Source: Luteimicrobium sp049844995
GTDB lineage: Bacteria > Actinomycetota > Actinomycetes > Actinomycetales > Cellulomonadaceae
Reading direction: 5' to 3'
Assembly (NCBI RefSeq): GCF_049844995.1
Contig: NZ_JBNCMC010000001.1
Coordinates: 124,001-188,000 of the forward strand
Length of the DNA: 64,000 nucleotides
Part shown: in pieces, positions 42,640 through 53,532 of the stretch
Numbering within the stretch: position 1 is the stretch's first letter
Layout: each line of letters opens with the position of its first letter
Made by a program: the position numbers and the translations under genes
Notes under the pieces: generated by a model
The model's input: the letters and a program-made list of their open reading frames with translations, nothing else
The model's database searches: none
What the model was told of the DNA's origin: nothing

Positions 42640-42677
42640 ACGAGACCCCCGACCGGATCTCCGGTCGAGGGTCTCGT
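42640..42677. terminator. Hairpin terminator downstream of tRNA-Leu
   Basis: CGAGACCCCCGACCGG (42641-42656) pairs with CCGGTCGAGGGTCTCG (42661-42676) with one internal mismatch and a four-base loop. It lies 8 bases past the 3' end of tRNA-Leu on the minus strand; T-rich bases follow on the plus side. Confidence 0.6.
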
Positions 42678-42684
42678 TCTCGTG

Positions 42685-42767
42685 TGCGCGAGGGGGGACT
42701 TGAACCCCCACGCCCTTGCGGGCACTGGCACCTGAAGCCAGCGCGTCTGCCATTTCGCCACTCGCGC
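42685..42767 (-). tRNA. tRNA-Leu (anticodon CAG)
   Basis: The minus strand folds as a class II tRNA: acceptor GCGCGAG/CTCGCGC, anticodon stem CTGGC/GCCAG around TTCAGGT (anticodon CAG), a long variable arm and TTCAAGTC in the T loop. The CCA end is not encoded. A TAGTCT -10-like box at 42781-42776 precedes it by eight bases. Confidence 0.95.
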
Positions 42768-43087
42768 GCCGCAGAAGACTAGCACGCAGCGAAGGTGCGG
42801 TCCGAACCCGCTGGTGACGCCCGCCGCCCCGGACAGGATGACACCGATCTCCACACCGCCCCCGCATTCGGTCCGCAGGACTCCCGCACCCGTCGTCGGG
42901 CGCGCGCGTCGGGCTGGCTACGATCTAAGGGCGTGCGACCATGCCCACCCGGTAGTCGTTCGCCGACAAGCACGACAGCAACGACATAGACGGCACACAC
43001 TGACACACTGTCACCGACCGCCGAGGCCTGCCCCGACCCGCAGGGTGGCCCGGCAGTCGCGCTGCACGACCGAGGGAGGAGGGCGCA
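42768..43087. other. Intergenic region between tRNA-Leu and fhaA
   Basis: No gene is seen in these 320 bases. It should hold two divergent promoters. On the minus side TAGTCT (42781-42776) suits tRNA-Leu. On the plus side TACGAT (42919-42924) suits the fhaA operon, giving a 5' leader of about 155 bases ending in GGGAGGAGG before the GTG at 43088. Confidence 0.45.
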
Positions 43088-43831
43088 GTGGGCGTACTGG
43101 ACCGCTTCGAGCAGAACGTGGAACGCGCTTTCAACAACGCGTTCGCCAAGCTCGGCAAGGGTGAGGTCAAGCCCGTGGACCTGGCGAGCGCGCTGCGCCG
43201 CGAGGTCGACGACAGGGTCGCCGTGGTCGGCCGGGACCGCGCCGTCGCGCCGAACGAGTTCACCCTCCGCCTGGCGTCCGACGACTTCGCGCGCATCGAG
43301 GACTGGGGCGCCGAGGCCCTCGCCGACGAGCTCGCGTCCACCGTCACCGACCACGCCGCCGAGCAGCACTACGCGTTCGTCGGTCCCGTCTCCGTCACGT
43401 TCGACGAGGACGCGGCCCTCCACCCGGGGCAGTACGTGGTCCATTCGGCGAGCGTGCGCGGCGCGGTCCCGAACAACAGCAACGGCCAGTCCGCCCAGGG
43501 ACAGGGGCCCGTCCCCAGCGCGCCCACGCCCAGCCTGCGCCACCCCCTCATCGACATCGACGGCCAGCGCTACCTGCTGACCGGCCCGGTCACGGTCATC
43601 GGCCGTGGCTCGGAGGCGGACATCGTGGTCGACGACCCCGGTGTCTCCCGCCGCCACCTGGAGATCCGGGTCACGCCCGACGGCGTCGTCGCGACCGACC
43701 TCGGCTCCACCAACGGCCTGTTCGTCGAGGGCCACCAGGTTCCCGCAGCGACGCTGCTCGACGGGAACAGCCTGACGATCGGCCGGACCCGCATCATGTT
43801 CTGGACGGGCGCAGCGGACGAGGCCGGGTGA
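43088..43831 (+). CDS. fhaA: FhaA-type protein (DUF3662 and FHA domains)
   Basis: The 247-residue protein starts at GTG 43088 with GGGAGGAGG upstream. The N-terminal DUF3662 domain (GVLDRFEQNVERAFNNAFAKLGKGEVKPVDLA) is followed by a Gln/Pro linker and an FHA domain (about 165-240) with VIGRGSEADIVV, GVSRRHLEI and STNGLFVEG, which binds phosphothreonine. FhaA controls cell-wall synthesis together with PknB in mycobacteria. It is first in the envelope-signalling operon. Confidence 0.92.
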   Translation: MGVLDRFEQNVERAFNNAFAKLGKGEVKPVDLASALRREVDDRVAVVGRDRAVAPNEFTLRLASDDFARIEDWGAEALADELASTVTDHAAEQHYAFVGPVSVTFDEDAALHPGQYVVHSASVRGAVPNNSNGQSAQGQGPVPSAPTPSLRHPLIDIDGQRYLLTGPVTVIGRGSEADIVVDDPGVSRRHLEIRVTPDGVVATDLGSTNGLFVEGHQVPAATLLDGNSLTIGRTRIMFWTGAADEAG

Positions 43832-43841
43832 TCGGGCCTCG

Positions 43842-44408
43842 ATGAGCGAGCTCACCTTCACCCTGCTCCGGCTCGGCTACCTGGTCCTGCTGTGGTTCCT
43901 CGTGCTCTTCTCCATCCGTGTGCTGCGCCGTGATCTCGTCGACCCCCGGCCGCCGCACACCCGCGCCGACGAGCTCCAGGCCGCTCCCCCCACGCCCGGC
44001 GTCCTGAGCGCGCCCAGCGCGGAGGGCGCCGTCGTCGTCGGGGCGCACCAGGCGCCCTCCAGCCCGATGCCGACTCCACCCTCCGGCGTGACCCGCACCC
44101 CGGCCCTGGCGCAGAGCGCCTCGATGCGCCTCGTCGTGACCGAGGGCGCGCTGCGCGGCACGACGCTCCCGCTCTCGACGTCGGCCGTGCTCATCGGCCG
44201 GTCCCCGAGCTGCACGCTCGTGCTCGACGACGACTACTCGTCCTCGCGCCACGCCCGGATCTTCCCGCAGAACGGCGCGTGGTTCGTGGAGGACCTCGGG
44301 TCGACGAACGGCACCTACCTCGAGGGTCGCCGCCTCGAGGTCCCCGTGGCAGTGAAGCCCGGCGAGGAGATCCGGATCGGCCAGACGACGATGGTCCTGC
44401 AGGGGTAG
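43842..44408 (+). CDS. fhaB: FhaB/FipA-type membrane FHA protein
   Basis: The 188-residue protein has one N-terminal membrane helix (about 8-27, LRLGYLVLLWFLVLFSIRVL) and a C-terminal FHA domain with LIGRSPSCTLVLDDDYSSSRHARI and STNGTYLEGRRLEV. The mycobacterial counterpart is phosphorylated by PknB and links division proteins FtsZ and FtsQ. It follows fhaA by 10 bases. Confidence 0.92.
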   Translation: MSELTFTLLRLGYLVLLWFLVLFSIRVLRRDLVDPRPPHTRADELQAAPPTPGVLSAPSAEGAVVVGAHQAPSSPMPTPPSGVTRTPALAQSASMRLVVTEGALRGTTLPLSTSAVLIGRSPSCTLVLDDDYSSSRHARIFPQNGAWFVEDLGSTNGTYLEGRRLEVPVAVKPGEEIRIGQTTMVLQG

Positions 44409-44414
44409 CCGCGG

Positions 44415-45842
44415 ATGAACCTCGCGCTGCGCTACGCGGCACGGTCCGACGTCGGGCTCGTGCGCGCCGACAACCAGGACTCCGGCTACGCGGGTCCCGA
44501 CCTCCTCGCCGTCGCCGACGGCATGGGCGGGCACGCGGGCGGCGACATCGCCTCGACCCTCGCGATCCGCTCCCTCGTCCCGCTCGACGGGCACACGCAC
44601 GTGCCCGACGGCGCGCTGGAGGAGCTCGAGCACGCCATCGAGTCCGCCAAGCAGGCGATCGTCGACCGGTCCGAGGCCGAGCCGCAGCTCGCCGGGATGG
44701 GCACGACGGTCACCGCGATCCTGCGGGCCGGCAACCAGCTCGTCATGGCGCACCTGGGCGACTCGCGCGCCTACCTGCTGCGCGACGACGAGCTGACGCA
44801 GGTGACGACGGACCACACGTTCGTCCAGCACCTCGTCGACACGGGCCGCATCGCCCCCGAGGACGCCGAGCACCACCCGCAGCGCAACGTCGTCATGCGG
44901 GTCCTGGGCGACTTCGAGGTGGACCTCACGCCCGACCTCTCGGTCCGCGAGGCGCGCCCGGGCGACCGGTGGCTCCTGTGTTCGGACGGCCTCTCCGGGT
45001 TCGTGACGCCGGACATGATCGCGCAGATCCTGATCTCGGTCGTCGACCCGGGCGAGTGCGCCGAGACCCTGATCCAGCTCGCGCTGCGCGCGGGCTCCAC
45101 GGACAACGTGACGGCCGTCGTCGCGGACGTCGTGGACCTCGACGCGGACCCCGAGCACCCGGCGGAGGGCGCTGTCCCGCACCCCGCGGACGCGCTCGCC
45201 GACGAGCCCCTCCCGACCAGCCCCGAGGTCGTGGGCAGCGCGGTGCGCGACGACCTCCCCGGCACCGAGCCGCTCGCTACGGACGACGCCACGCCCGAGA
45301 CCGACGGCGCCCCCGGCGTGAACGACGACCCGGAGGCCGAGGAGGCCGCCGCGGCTGCCCGCGCGGGACAGAAGGGCCGCGGCCGACGCCGCGCCCTCGG
45401 GGCCACGATCACGCTCGTCCTCGTCCTGGCGCTGCTCGGCGGCGGGTACGCGGCGTACGGGTGGACGCAGGACCAGTACTTCGTCGGCGAGTCAGACGGC
45501 CAGGTCGCCGTGTTCCGGGGCGTCCCGCAGAACGTCGGGCCGCTGCACCTGTCGTCGCCGGTCGAGCTGACGGGGACCTCGGTCGACTCGCTGCCGTCGT
45601 ACGTCCAGGACCGCCTGACCGCCACGATCCCGGCGTCGTCGCTGGCGGACGCTCAGACGCGCGCGGCGCAGGTCGCGACCGACGGGGCCACTCCCGCACC
45701 GACGACGACGCCCACCCCGACCCTCACGCCGGCGACGCCCGCGACCACGGCCCCGGCCGCCATCCCGACCACGACGACGGCCCTCACCAAGCCGACGGCC
45801 AAGACGACGCACGGGCCGGCGACCCAGGGCAAGGGCGACTGA
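44415..45842 (+). CDS. pstP: PP2C-type serine/threonine phosphatase PstP
   Basis: The 475-residue protein has a PP2C domain (about 1-235) with GLVRADNQDSGY, LLAVADGMGGHAGGD, HLGDSRAYLLRDDEL and DNVTAVVADV, which carry the metal-binding aspartates. A charged linker leads to one membrane helix (about 328-350) and a Thr/Pro-rich extracytoplasmic tail. PstP reverses PknA/PknB phosphorylation. It ends TGATG with the rodA start. Confidence 0.94.
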   Translation: MNLALRYAARSDVGLVRADNQDSGYAGPDLLAVADGMGGHAGGDIASTLAIRSLVPLDGHTHVPDGALEELEHAIESAKQAIVDRSEAEPQLAGMGTTVTAILRAGNQLVMAHLGDSRAYLLRDDELTQVTTDHTFVQHLVDTGRIAPEDAEHHPQRNVVMRVLGDFEVDLTPDLSVREARPGDRWLLCSDGLSGFVTPDMIAQILISVVDPGECAETLIQLALRAGSTDNVTAVVADVVDLDADPEHPAEGAVPHPADALADEPLPTSPEVVGSAVRDDLPGTEPLATDDATPETDGAPGVNDDPEAEEAAAAARAGQKGRGRRRALGATITLVLVLALLGGGYAAYGWTQDQYFVGESDGQVAVFRGVPQNVGPLHLSSPVELTGTSVDSLPSYVQDRLTATIPASSLADAQTRAAQVATDGATPAPTTTPTPTLTPATPATTAPAAIPTTTTALTKPTAKTTHGPATQGKGD

Positions 45843-47455
45843 TGGCCGCCGTCGCGCACGCGCCCGTCCGGGACGCCGACTTCCCGGACGCCGTGGACGA
45901 GCACCCGCTCCCCCGCCCGGGCCGCCGTGCCGAGCTGGGCCTGCTGGTGGTCGCGCTCGCCATCGGGATCAGCGCGTACGCCCTGGTCAGCGTCAAGGTC
46001 GTGGACCGGCTGCCGGGCGACTTCTACGCGCAGTCCCTCGGGTTCGTCGCGGTCGGGCTGCTGGCCCACCTGATCCTGCGCTGGAAGGCCCCGTACGCCG
46101 ACCAGGTCATCCTCCCGGCGACCATCGCCCTCAACGGCGTGGGCCTGGCGATGATCTACCGCCTGGACCTGGCGTCCCAGCAGACCGCGAAGCCGCACGA
46201 CCTCGCGGGGCGCCAGCTCGAGTGGACCGCGATCGCCGTGATCGCGGCGCTGGCCGTCGTGTGGTTCCTGCGCGACCACCGCGTGCTGCGCCGGTTCACC
46301 TACATCGCGATGCTCGTGGGCCTGGGGCTCGTCGTCCTCCCGCTGGTCCCCCACGTCGGCCGGACGATCAACGGCGCGCACATCTGGGTCGCGATCGGCC
46401 CGCTGTCGCTCCAGCCCGCGGAGCTCGCGAAGATCGCGTTCGCGATCTTCTTCGCCGGGTACCTCGTGACCCACCGCGACACCCTGGCGCTGGCGGGTCC
46501 CAAGGTCCTGGGTCTGCAGCTGCCGCGCCTCCAGGACCTCGGCCCCATCCTCGTCGTCTGGGCCGCCTCGATCGTCGTGCTGGTCGCCGAGACCGACCTC
46601 GGTACGTCGCTGCTCTTCTTCGGGCTGTTCGTCGCGATGCTCTACATCGCGACGCAGCGGTTCTCCTGGGTGCTCATCGGCCTGGTCCTCATGGGCGCGG
46701 GTGCCCTGTTCGCTGCCAGCGCGTTCGCGCACGTCCAGGTCCGCTTCGACATCTGGCTGCACGCGTTCGACTCGGACGTCTACAACGGCCTGCCCGGGTC
46801 GGGCCAGCTCGTCCGCGGCCTGTTCGGGCTCGCGAACGGTGGCCTGTTCGGCACCGGGTGGGGCGCCGGCTACCCCTCGCTCGTGCCGTACGCGTTCTCC
46901 GACTTCATCTACACGTCGCTCGGTGAGGAGCTCGGGCTCACGGGCCTGCTCGCGATCCTCATGGTCTACCTGATCATCGTGCAGCGGGGCCTGCGGACCG
47001 CCCTCGGCGTGCGCGACGGCTTCGGCAAGCTCCTCGCCGCGGGCCTCGCGTTCACGATGGCGTGGCAGCTGTTCGTCGTCGTCGGCGGCATCACACGGAT
47101 CATCCCGCTGACCGGCCTGACCCTCCCGTTCGTCGCCCAGGGAGGCTCGTCGCTGCTGGCGAACTGGCTGGTCATCGGCCTGCTGCTGCGCATCTCCGAC
47201 AGCGCGCGCCGTCCCTCGACCGCACCCGAGCGCGGCCAGGTCGCGCCCGGCGGCATCCTGCCCGACGACGACCTCACCGGTCCGGCGACCGCCGCGCCCG
47301 CCCCTGCGCCCACCCCGGGCCTCGGCACCGCAGTCACCGAGATCGTCCGGCCGGGACGCGAGGACGCGCCGTCGTGGGAGGCCACGACCGTGACGCCTCC
47401 TCCCCCGCCGCCCCCGCCCGGGGACACCGCCTCCGGGGAGGTGGGCCGCGGATGA
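45842..47455 (+). CDS. rodA: RodA-type peptidoglycan polymerase (SEDS family)
   Basis: The 537-residue polytopic protein has 10-12 membrane helices and the SEDS motifs GRTINGAHIWVAIGPLSLQPAELAKIA and a late TRIIPLTGLTLPFVAQGGSSLLANW. It polymerises lipid II together with the class B PBP next to it. The C-terminal tail (about 450-537) is Pro/Ala-rich and cytoplasmic, possibly a kinase target. The ATG at 45842 overlaps the pstP stop by one base. Confidence 0.94.
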   Translation: MAAVAHAPVRDADFPDAVDEHPLPRPGRRAELGLLVVALAIGISAYALVSVKVVDRLPGDFYAQSLGFVAVGLLAHLILRWKAPYADQVILPATIALNGVGLAMIYRLDLASQQTAKPHDLAGRQLEWTAIAVIAALAVVWFLRDHRVLRRFTYIAMLVGLGLVVLPLVPHVGRTINGAHIWVAIGPLSLQPAELAKIAFAIFFAGYLVTHRDTLALAGPKVLGLQLPRLQDLGPILVVWAASIVVLVAETDLGTSLLFFGLFVAMLYIATQRFSWVLIGLVLMGAGALFAASAFAHVQVRFDIWLHAFDSDVYNGLPGSGQLVRGLFGLANGGLFGTGWGAGYPSLVPYAFSDFIYTSLGEELGLTGLLAILMVYLIIVQRGLRTALGVRDGFGKLLAAGLAFTMAWQLFVVVGGITRIIPLTGLTLPFVAQGGSSLLANWLVIGLLLRISDSARRPSTAPERGQVAPGGILPDDDLTGPATAAPAPAPTPGLGTAVTEIVRPGREDAPSWEATTVTPPPPPPPPGDTASGEVGRG

Positions 47456-48906
47456 ACGTCCCGATCCGGCGCCTCGCGACCGTCGTCCTCGTCATGATGG
47501 TCGCCCTCATGGCGGCGACGACGTACTACCAGTACTTCCAGGCCGACAAGCTCAACAACGACCCCCGCAACACGCGCACCCTGTACCGCCAGTACGGCGT
47601 CTTCCGGGGACCGATCGTCGTGGGCGGCAAGTCCGTCGCGCTCTCCGAGCCCGTCGACGACCCGTTCAAGTTCCAGCGCGAGTACACCGACGGCTCGCTC
47701 TACGCGGCCGTCACGGGCTACTACTCGCTGGTCTTCGCGCCCACCATGATCGAGGCCTCGGAGAACTCGGTGCTCAACGGCACCGCCGACGAGCTGTGGA
47801 TGCAGCGGCTACGCCAGCTCTTCACCGGGGAGCAGCAGCAGGGCGCGTCCGTGGAGCTGACGCTCGACGCCAAGGCGCAGAAGGCCGCGGAGCAGGCGCT
47901 CGGGGACCAGAAGGGCGCCGTCGTCGCGATCGAGCCGAAGACCGGCAAGATCCTCGCGCTGTACTCGTCGCCCTCGTACGACCCGAACAAGCTCGCGGGT
48001 CACGACACGGCGCAGGCCAACAAGAACTGGCAGAAGCTGCTGAACGACGACGACTCGCCCCTCACCAACCGGGCGATCGCGGGCGACACCTATCCCCCGG
48101 GCTCGACGTTCAAGCTGGTGACGTCGGCGGCCGCGCTGGAGTCCGGCGACTACACGCCCGACACGGTGATCCCCGCGCCGCACACGCTCAAGTACCCGGG
48201 CTCGAGCAAGGTGCTCACCAACTTCGCCAACGAGGTCTGCTCCCCGTCCGGCAAGATGACGCTCGACGCGGCGCTCGAGATGTCCTGCAACACGGCGTTT
48301 GCCGGGCTGGGCGTCAAGGTCGGGAACGACGCGATGGTCGAGCAGGCGAAGAAGTTCGGCTTCGACACCCCGCTGTCGATCCCCATGACGGTCACCGAGA
48401 GCCACTTCCCTTCCACGACCGACGACGCCGAGCTCATGCGTCAGTCGATCGGGCAGGGCGACGACCGGGTCACCCCGCTCCAGATCGCCATGGTGTCCGC
48501 AGCCATCGCCAACGGCGGCAAGCAGATGACGCCGTACCTGGTGGACACCGTCCGGGACGCCTCGTTGCGGGTCGTGTCCCAGACCTCCCCGTCGACGCTG
48601 CGCACGTCGGTGTCGTCGCACACCGCTGACGAGCTCAAGAGCATGATGGAGAACGTCGTGCGGTCCGGCACCGGCACCGCCGCCCAGATCCCCGGCGTGA
48701 CCGTGGCCGGCAAGACCGGGACCGCCGAGAACACGCCGGGCGACCCCCCGCACGCGTGGTTCACCGGATTCGCCCCCGCGGACGACCCGAAGGTCGCCGT
48801 CGCGGTGATCGTCGAGCACGGCGGGCAGCAGGGCGCCGAGGGCACGGGCGGCGCGACCGCCGCCCCGATCGCGAAGGCCGTCATGGAAGCGGTGCTGAAC
48901 GGATGA
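47452..48906 (+). CDS. pbpA: Class B penicillin-binding protein PbpA
   Basis: The 484-residue transpeptidase has one N-terminal membrane anchor (about 7-25), a dimerisation/pedestal region, and a transpeptidase domain with nucleophile Ser218 in PGSTFKL, Ser278 in SCNTAF, and Lys421 in KTGTAEN. It cross-links peptidoglycan made by RodA. The ATG overlaps the rodA stop by four bases and its own stop overlaps pknA (ATGA), so the operon is tightly coupled. Confidence 0.95.
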   Translation: MNVPIRRLATVVLVMMVALMAATTYYQYFQADKLNNDPRNTRTLYRQYGVFRGPIVVGGKSVALSEPVDDPFKFQREYTDGSLYAAVTGYYSLVFAPTMIEASENSVLNGTADELWMQRLRQLFTGEQQQGASVELTLDAKAQKAAEQALGDQKGAVVAIEPKTGKILALYSSPSYDPNKLAGHDTAQANKNWQKLLNDDDSPLTNRAIAGDTYPPGSTFKLVTSAAALESGDYTPDTVIPAPHTLKYPGSSKVLTNFANEVCSPSGKMTLDAALEMSCNTAFAGLGVKVGNDAMVEQAKKFGFDTPLSIPMTVTESHFPSTTDDAELMRQSIGQGDDRVTPLQIAMVSAAIANGGKQMTPYLVDTVRDASLRVVSQTSPSTLRTSVSSHTADELKSMMENVVRSGTGTAAQIPGVTVAGKTGTAENTPGDPPHAWFTGFAPADDPKVAVAVIVEHGGQQGAEGTGGATAAPIAKAVMEAVLNG

Positions 48907-50366
48907 AGCCGACCCAGGGCCTCTCGATGGGCAACCGGTACCGCCTGGTGCGGCGCATCGCCGTCGGCGGCATGGGCGAGGTGTGGGTCGCGACGGACAC
49001 GGCGCTCGGCCGCGAGGTCGCGGTCAAGGTGCTCCGCGAGGAGTTCGCCGGCAACGTCGACTTCCTCCAGCGCCTGCGCACCGAGGCGCGGAACAACGCG
49101 CGTCTGTCGCACCCCGGCATCGCCCAGATGTACGACTACGGCGAGCAGGAGGGCTCGGGCTACCTGGTCATGGAGCTCGTCATCGGCGAGCCGATGTCGG
49201 ACCTGCTCGAGCGCGAGCCCGTGCTGCCGGCCCACCGCCTCGTCCCGATCCTCACCAAGGCCGCGCGCGGCCTCGCTGCCGCCCACGAGGCCGGCGTCGT
49301 GCACCGCGACGTGAAGCCCGGCAACATCCTCCTGTCGCGCACGGGCGGGGTGAAGCTCACCGACTTCGGCGTCTCGCTCGCGTCGAACCAGGTGCCGATG
49401 ACGGCGACCGGCATGGTCATGGGCACCGCCCAGTACCTGTCCCCCGAGCAGGCGATCGGCAAGCCGGCGACCCCGGCGTCGGACGTCTACGCGCTCGGCA
49501 TCGTGGCGTACGAGTCGCTCGTCGGCCGACGGCCCTTCACCGGCCCCACGCCCGTCGATATCGCGGTGGCCCACGTCAACCAGCCGGTGCCCGCGCTGCC
49601 GGCCAGCGTCGACAAAGAGCTGGGCGCGCTCGTCCTGTCCATGCTGGCCAAGGACCCGATGCGCCGGCCCGCCGGCGCCGCCGGGCTCGCCGACACGCTC
49701 GAGGAGATCGGTCTCCGCGTCGCCCGGTCGCGCCGCAGCGCGGGCCCGCGCGCCACGGAGACCGTCGCGCCGCCGTCGGAGCTGCGCGCCTGGCCGCCGC
49801 GCTCCGCCGCCCCGAGGGCCGCGTCGCGGACCCCGGCCGCGGACGACGACGCCCCCCGCGCCTACCCGTCACGCCGCGTCGTGCAGTCGCGCGCCGCCGA
49901 GCGGTCGGCGGCCCGGCCCGCCGGCCGGCACCGCGAGCACGTGGCCGAGCGGCCGTCGTCGCGCCGCCCGACCCCGCACGCGAGCGCACCCGCCGCGCGG
50001 CCCGCGCGGCCGACCGTGCCCGACGCCGACGGCGCAGCAGCGAAGGCAGCGCCCCCCGTAGAGGTCCCGGCGACCCGGGCCGCGACCCGCGCGGCGTCCC
50101 AGACGGCGCCGTCAACCAGCCGCACCAGCGAGGGCTCCCGCACCCTGCAGAGCATCTTCGGCATGCGGCTCGGGGGCTTCCCCTGGCCCGCCGTGGCGCT
50201 CGTCGTGCTCGTGCTGGTCGTGCTGGTCGCGGCGATCCTCGGGCGGGCCGGGGGGCACGACCGCTCCGAGGGCTCGAACCTGCATCCCCACGGGGATGGG
50301 ATGATCTTCCTGTCCGTGGCGTCCTCGCACGCCTCGGGCGACCCGTCGAACGAGAAGGACACGTAG
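48903..50366 (+). CDS. pknA: Serine/threonine protein kinase PknA
   Basis: The 487-residue protein has a kinase domain (about 12-270) with the glycine loop RIAVGGMGEVWVA, VAVKVL (ATP lysine), VVHRDVKPGNILLS (catalytic Asp) and DFGVSLA. A disordered Ala/Pro/Arg-rich region (about 280-420) precedes a membrane helix near 428-448 (PAVALVVLVLVVLVAAIL) and a short outside tail without PASTA domains, as in mycobacterial PknA. It directly abuts pknB. Confidence 0.94.
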   Translation: MKPTQGLSMGNRYRLVRRIAVGGMGEVWVATDTALGREVAVKVLREEFAGNVDFLQRLRTEARNNARLSHPGIAQMYDYGEQEGSGYLVMELVIGEPMSDLLEREPVLPAHRLVPILTKAARGLAAAHEAGVVHRDVKPGNILLSRTGGVKLTDFGVSLASNQVPMTATGMVMGTAQYLSPEQAIGKPATPASDVYALGIVAYESLVGRRPFTGPTPVDIAVAHVNQPVPALPASVDKELGALVLSMLAKDPMRRPAGAAGLADTLEEIGLRVARSRRSAGPRATETVAPPSELRAWPPRSAAPRAASRTPAADDDAPRAYPSRRVVQSRAAERSAARPAGRHREHVAERPSSRRPTPHASAPAARPARPTVPDADGAAAKAAPPVEVPATRAATRAASQTAPSTSRTSEGSRTLQSIFGMRLGGFPWPAVALVVLVLVVLVAAILGRAGGHDRSEGSNLHPHGDGMIFLSVASSHASGDPSNEKDT

Positions 50367-52538
<2,172 letters not shown>

Positions 52539-52561
52539 CAGGCCGCCCGTCCGCCGGAACC

Positions 52562-52603
52562 ACGACGGCCCGGCACCTCCTCGCGGGGGTGCCGGGCCGT
52601 CGT
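52562..52603. terminator. Terminator at the end of the envelope operon
   Basis: ACGACGGCCCGGCACC (52562-52577) pairs perfectly with GGTGCCGGGCCGTCGT (52588-52603), a 16-bp stem with a 10-base loop. It lies between pknB and the convergent amidotransferase gene. Confidence 0.75.
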
Positions 52604-52622
52604 CGTCGGCGCGGAAGAGTGC

Positions 52623-53255
52623 TCAGCGGCGCACGAGCGGCGCGAGGCCCTCGGACCGGGCCACGGCGTCGTCGGACCCGCAGGCCTCGAGCCAGTTGGC
52701 GAGCAGCCGGTGCCCGCCCTCGGTGAGCACGGACTCGGGGTGGAACTGGACGCCGTGCAGCGGGAGCGTGCGGTGCTGGAGCCCCATGACGACGCCGCTC
52801 GCGGTCTGCGCGGTGATCTCGAGCTCGTCGGGCACCGTGTCCCGGACGACGGCGAGCGAGTGGTACCGCGTCGCGGTGAACGGGTCGGGGAGCCCGGCGA
52901 GGACGCCCTGGCCCTGGTGCTCCACGAGGCTCGTCTTGCCGTGCATGAGCTCGGGCGCGTGCGTGACGGTCGCGCCGAAAGCCTCCCCCAGCGCCTGGTG
53001 GCCGAGGCACACGCCGAGCAGCGGTGTGCGCGACGCCGCGCAGTCGCGGATGACCTCGAGCGAGGCGCCGGCGCCCTTGGGGTCGCCGGGCCCGGGCGAG
53101 ATCAGCACGCCGTCGAACCCCCCGCGCTCGGCCCGGGGCGGCACGGCGTCGTTGCGCACCACGACCGTCTCGGCCCCGAGCTGGTCGAGGTACCCGACGA
53201 TCGTGTAGACGAACGAGTCGTAGTTGTCCACGACGAGGATGCGGGGGCTGGTCAT
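52623..53255 (-). CDS. Glutamine amidotransferase, TrpG/PabA type
   Basis: The 210-residue class I amidotransferase supplies ammonia for anthranilate or aminodeoxychorismate synthesis. LVVDNYDSFVYTIVGYL starts the fold, LISPGPGDP is the oxyanion region, GVCLGHQALGEAFGA carries the nucleophile cysteine, and GVQFHPESV has the His-Glu pair. The gene at this position in M. tuberculosis is called trpG but also serves folate synthesis; the sequence alone does not separate the two roles. It overlaps the small membrane gene upstream by four bases. Confidence 0.9.
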   Translation of the reverse strand: MTSPRILVVDNYDSFVYTIVGYLDQLGAETVVVRNDAVPPRAERGGFDGVLISPGPGDPKGAGASLEVIRDCAASRTPLLGVCLGHQALGEAFGATVTHAPELMHGKTSLVEHQGQGVLAGLPDPFTATRYHSLAVVRDTVPDELEITAQTASGVVMGLQHRTLPLHGVQFHPESVLTEGGHRLLANWLEACGSDDAVARSEGLAPLVRR

Positions 53256-53431
53256 GGGGTGGCTCCGGTGTTGGTGTCCACGACGGTCTGCTCGTCGAAC
53301 GGCATGTAGGGCTCGATCGCCGGGAAGACCCAGCGGAACAGGGCGACGACCGCGAGCGCGGCGAGGACGGCGAGCAGGACGACGCGCAGCCACGCGGGCC
53401 CCGGAAGGAGCCGCCACAGCGCTCCGTACAT
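53252..53431 (-). CDS. Small single-helix membrane protein (59 residues)
   Basis: The frame runs from ATG 53431 (GAGGA five bases upstream) to a TGA that overlaps the next start (ATGA). The protein has a short basic N-terminus (MYGALWRLLPGPAWLR), one membrane helix (VVLLAVLAALAVVALFRWVF) and an acidic outside tail (PFDEQTVVDTNTG). Such small proteins are found at this spot in related actinobacteria. Coupling with the amidotransferase gene supports expression. The function is unknown. Confidence 0.75.
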   Translation of the reverse strand: MYGALWRLLPGPAWLRVVLLAVLAALAVVALFRWVFPAIEPYMPFDEQTVVDTNTGATP

Positions 53432-53532
53432 GCTCGTCCTCGGTTCGTCGGAAAAGGTCGTCCTTCAGTATCCCCTACCCCTTGCGCCCCACGGGAGCGC
53501 CCCGAGCTCCGCGAGATGTACCGGCCGCCCGT

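Noticed and set aside
45653..46762. A 369-codon minus-strand frame under pstP/rodA
   Set aside because: It is composed mainly of Arg, Asp, Gly, Glu and Val with no hydrophobic pattern, antisense to well-identified genes.
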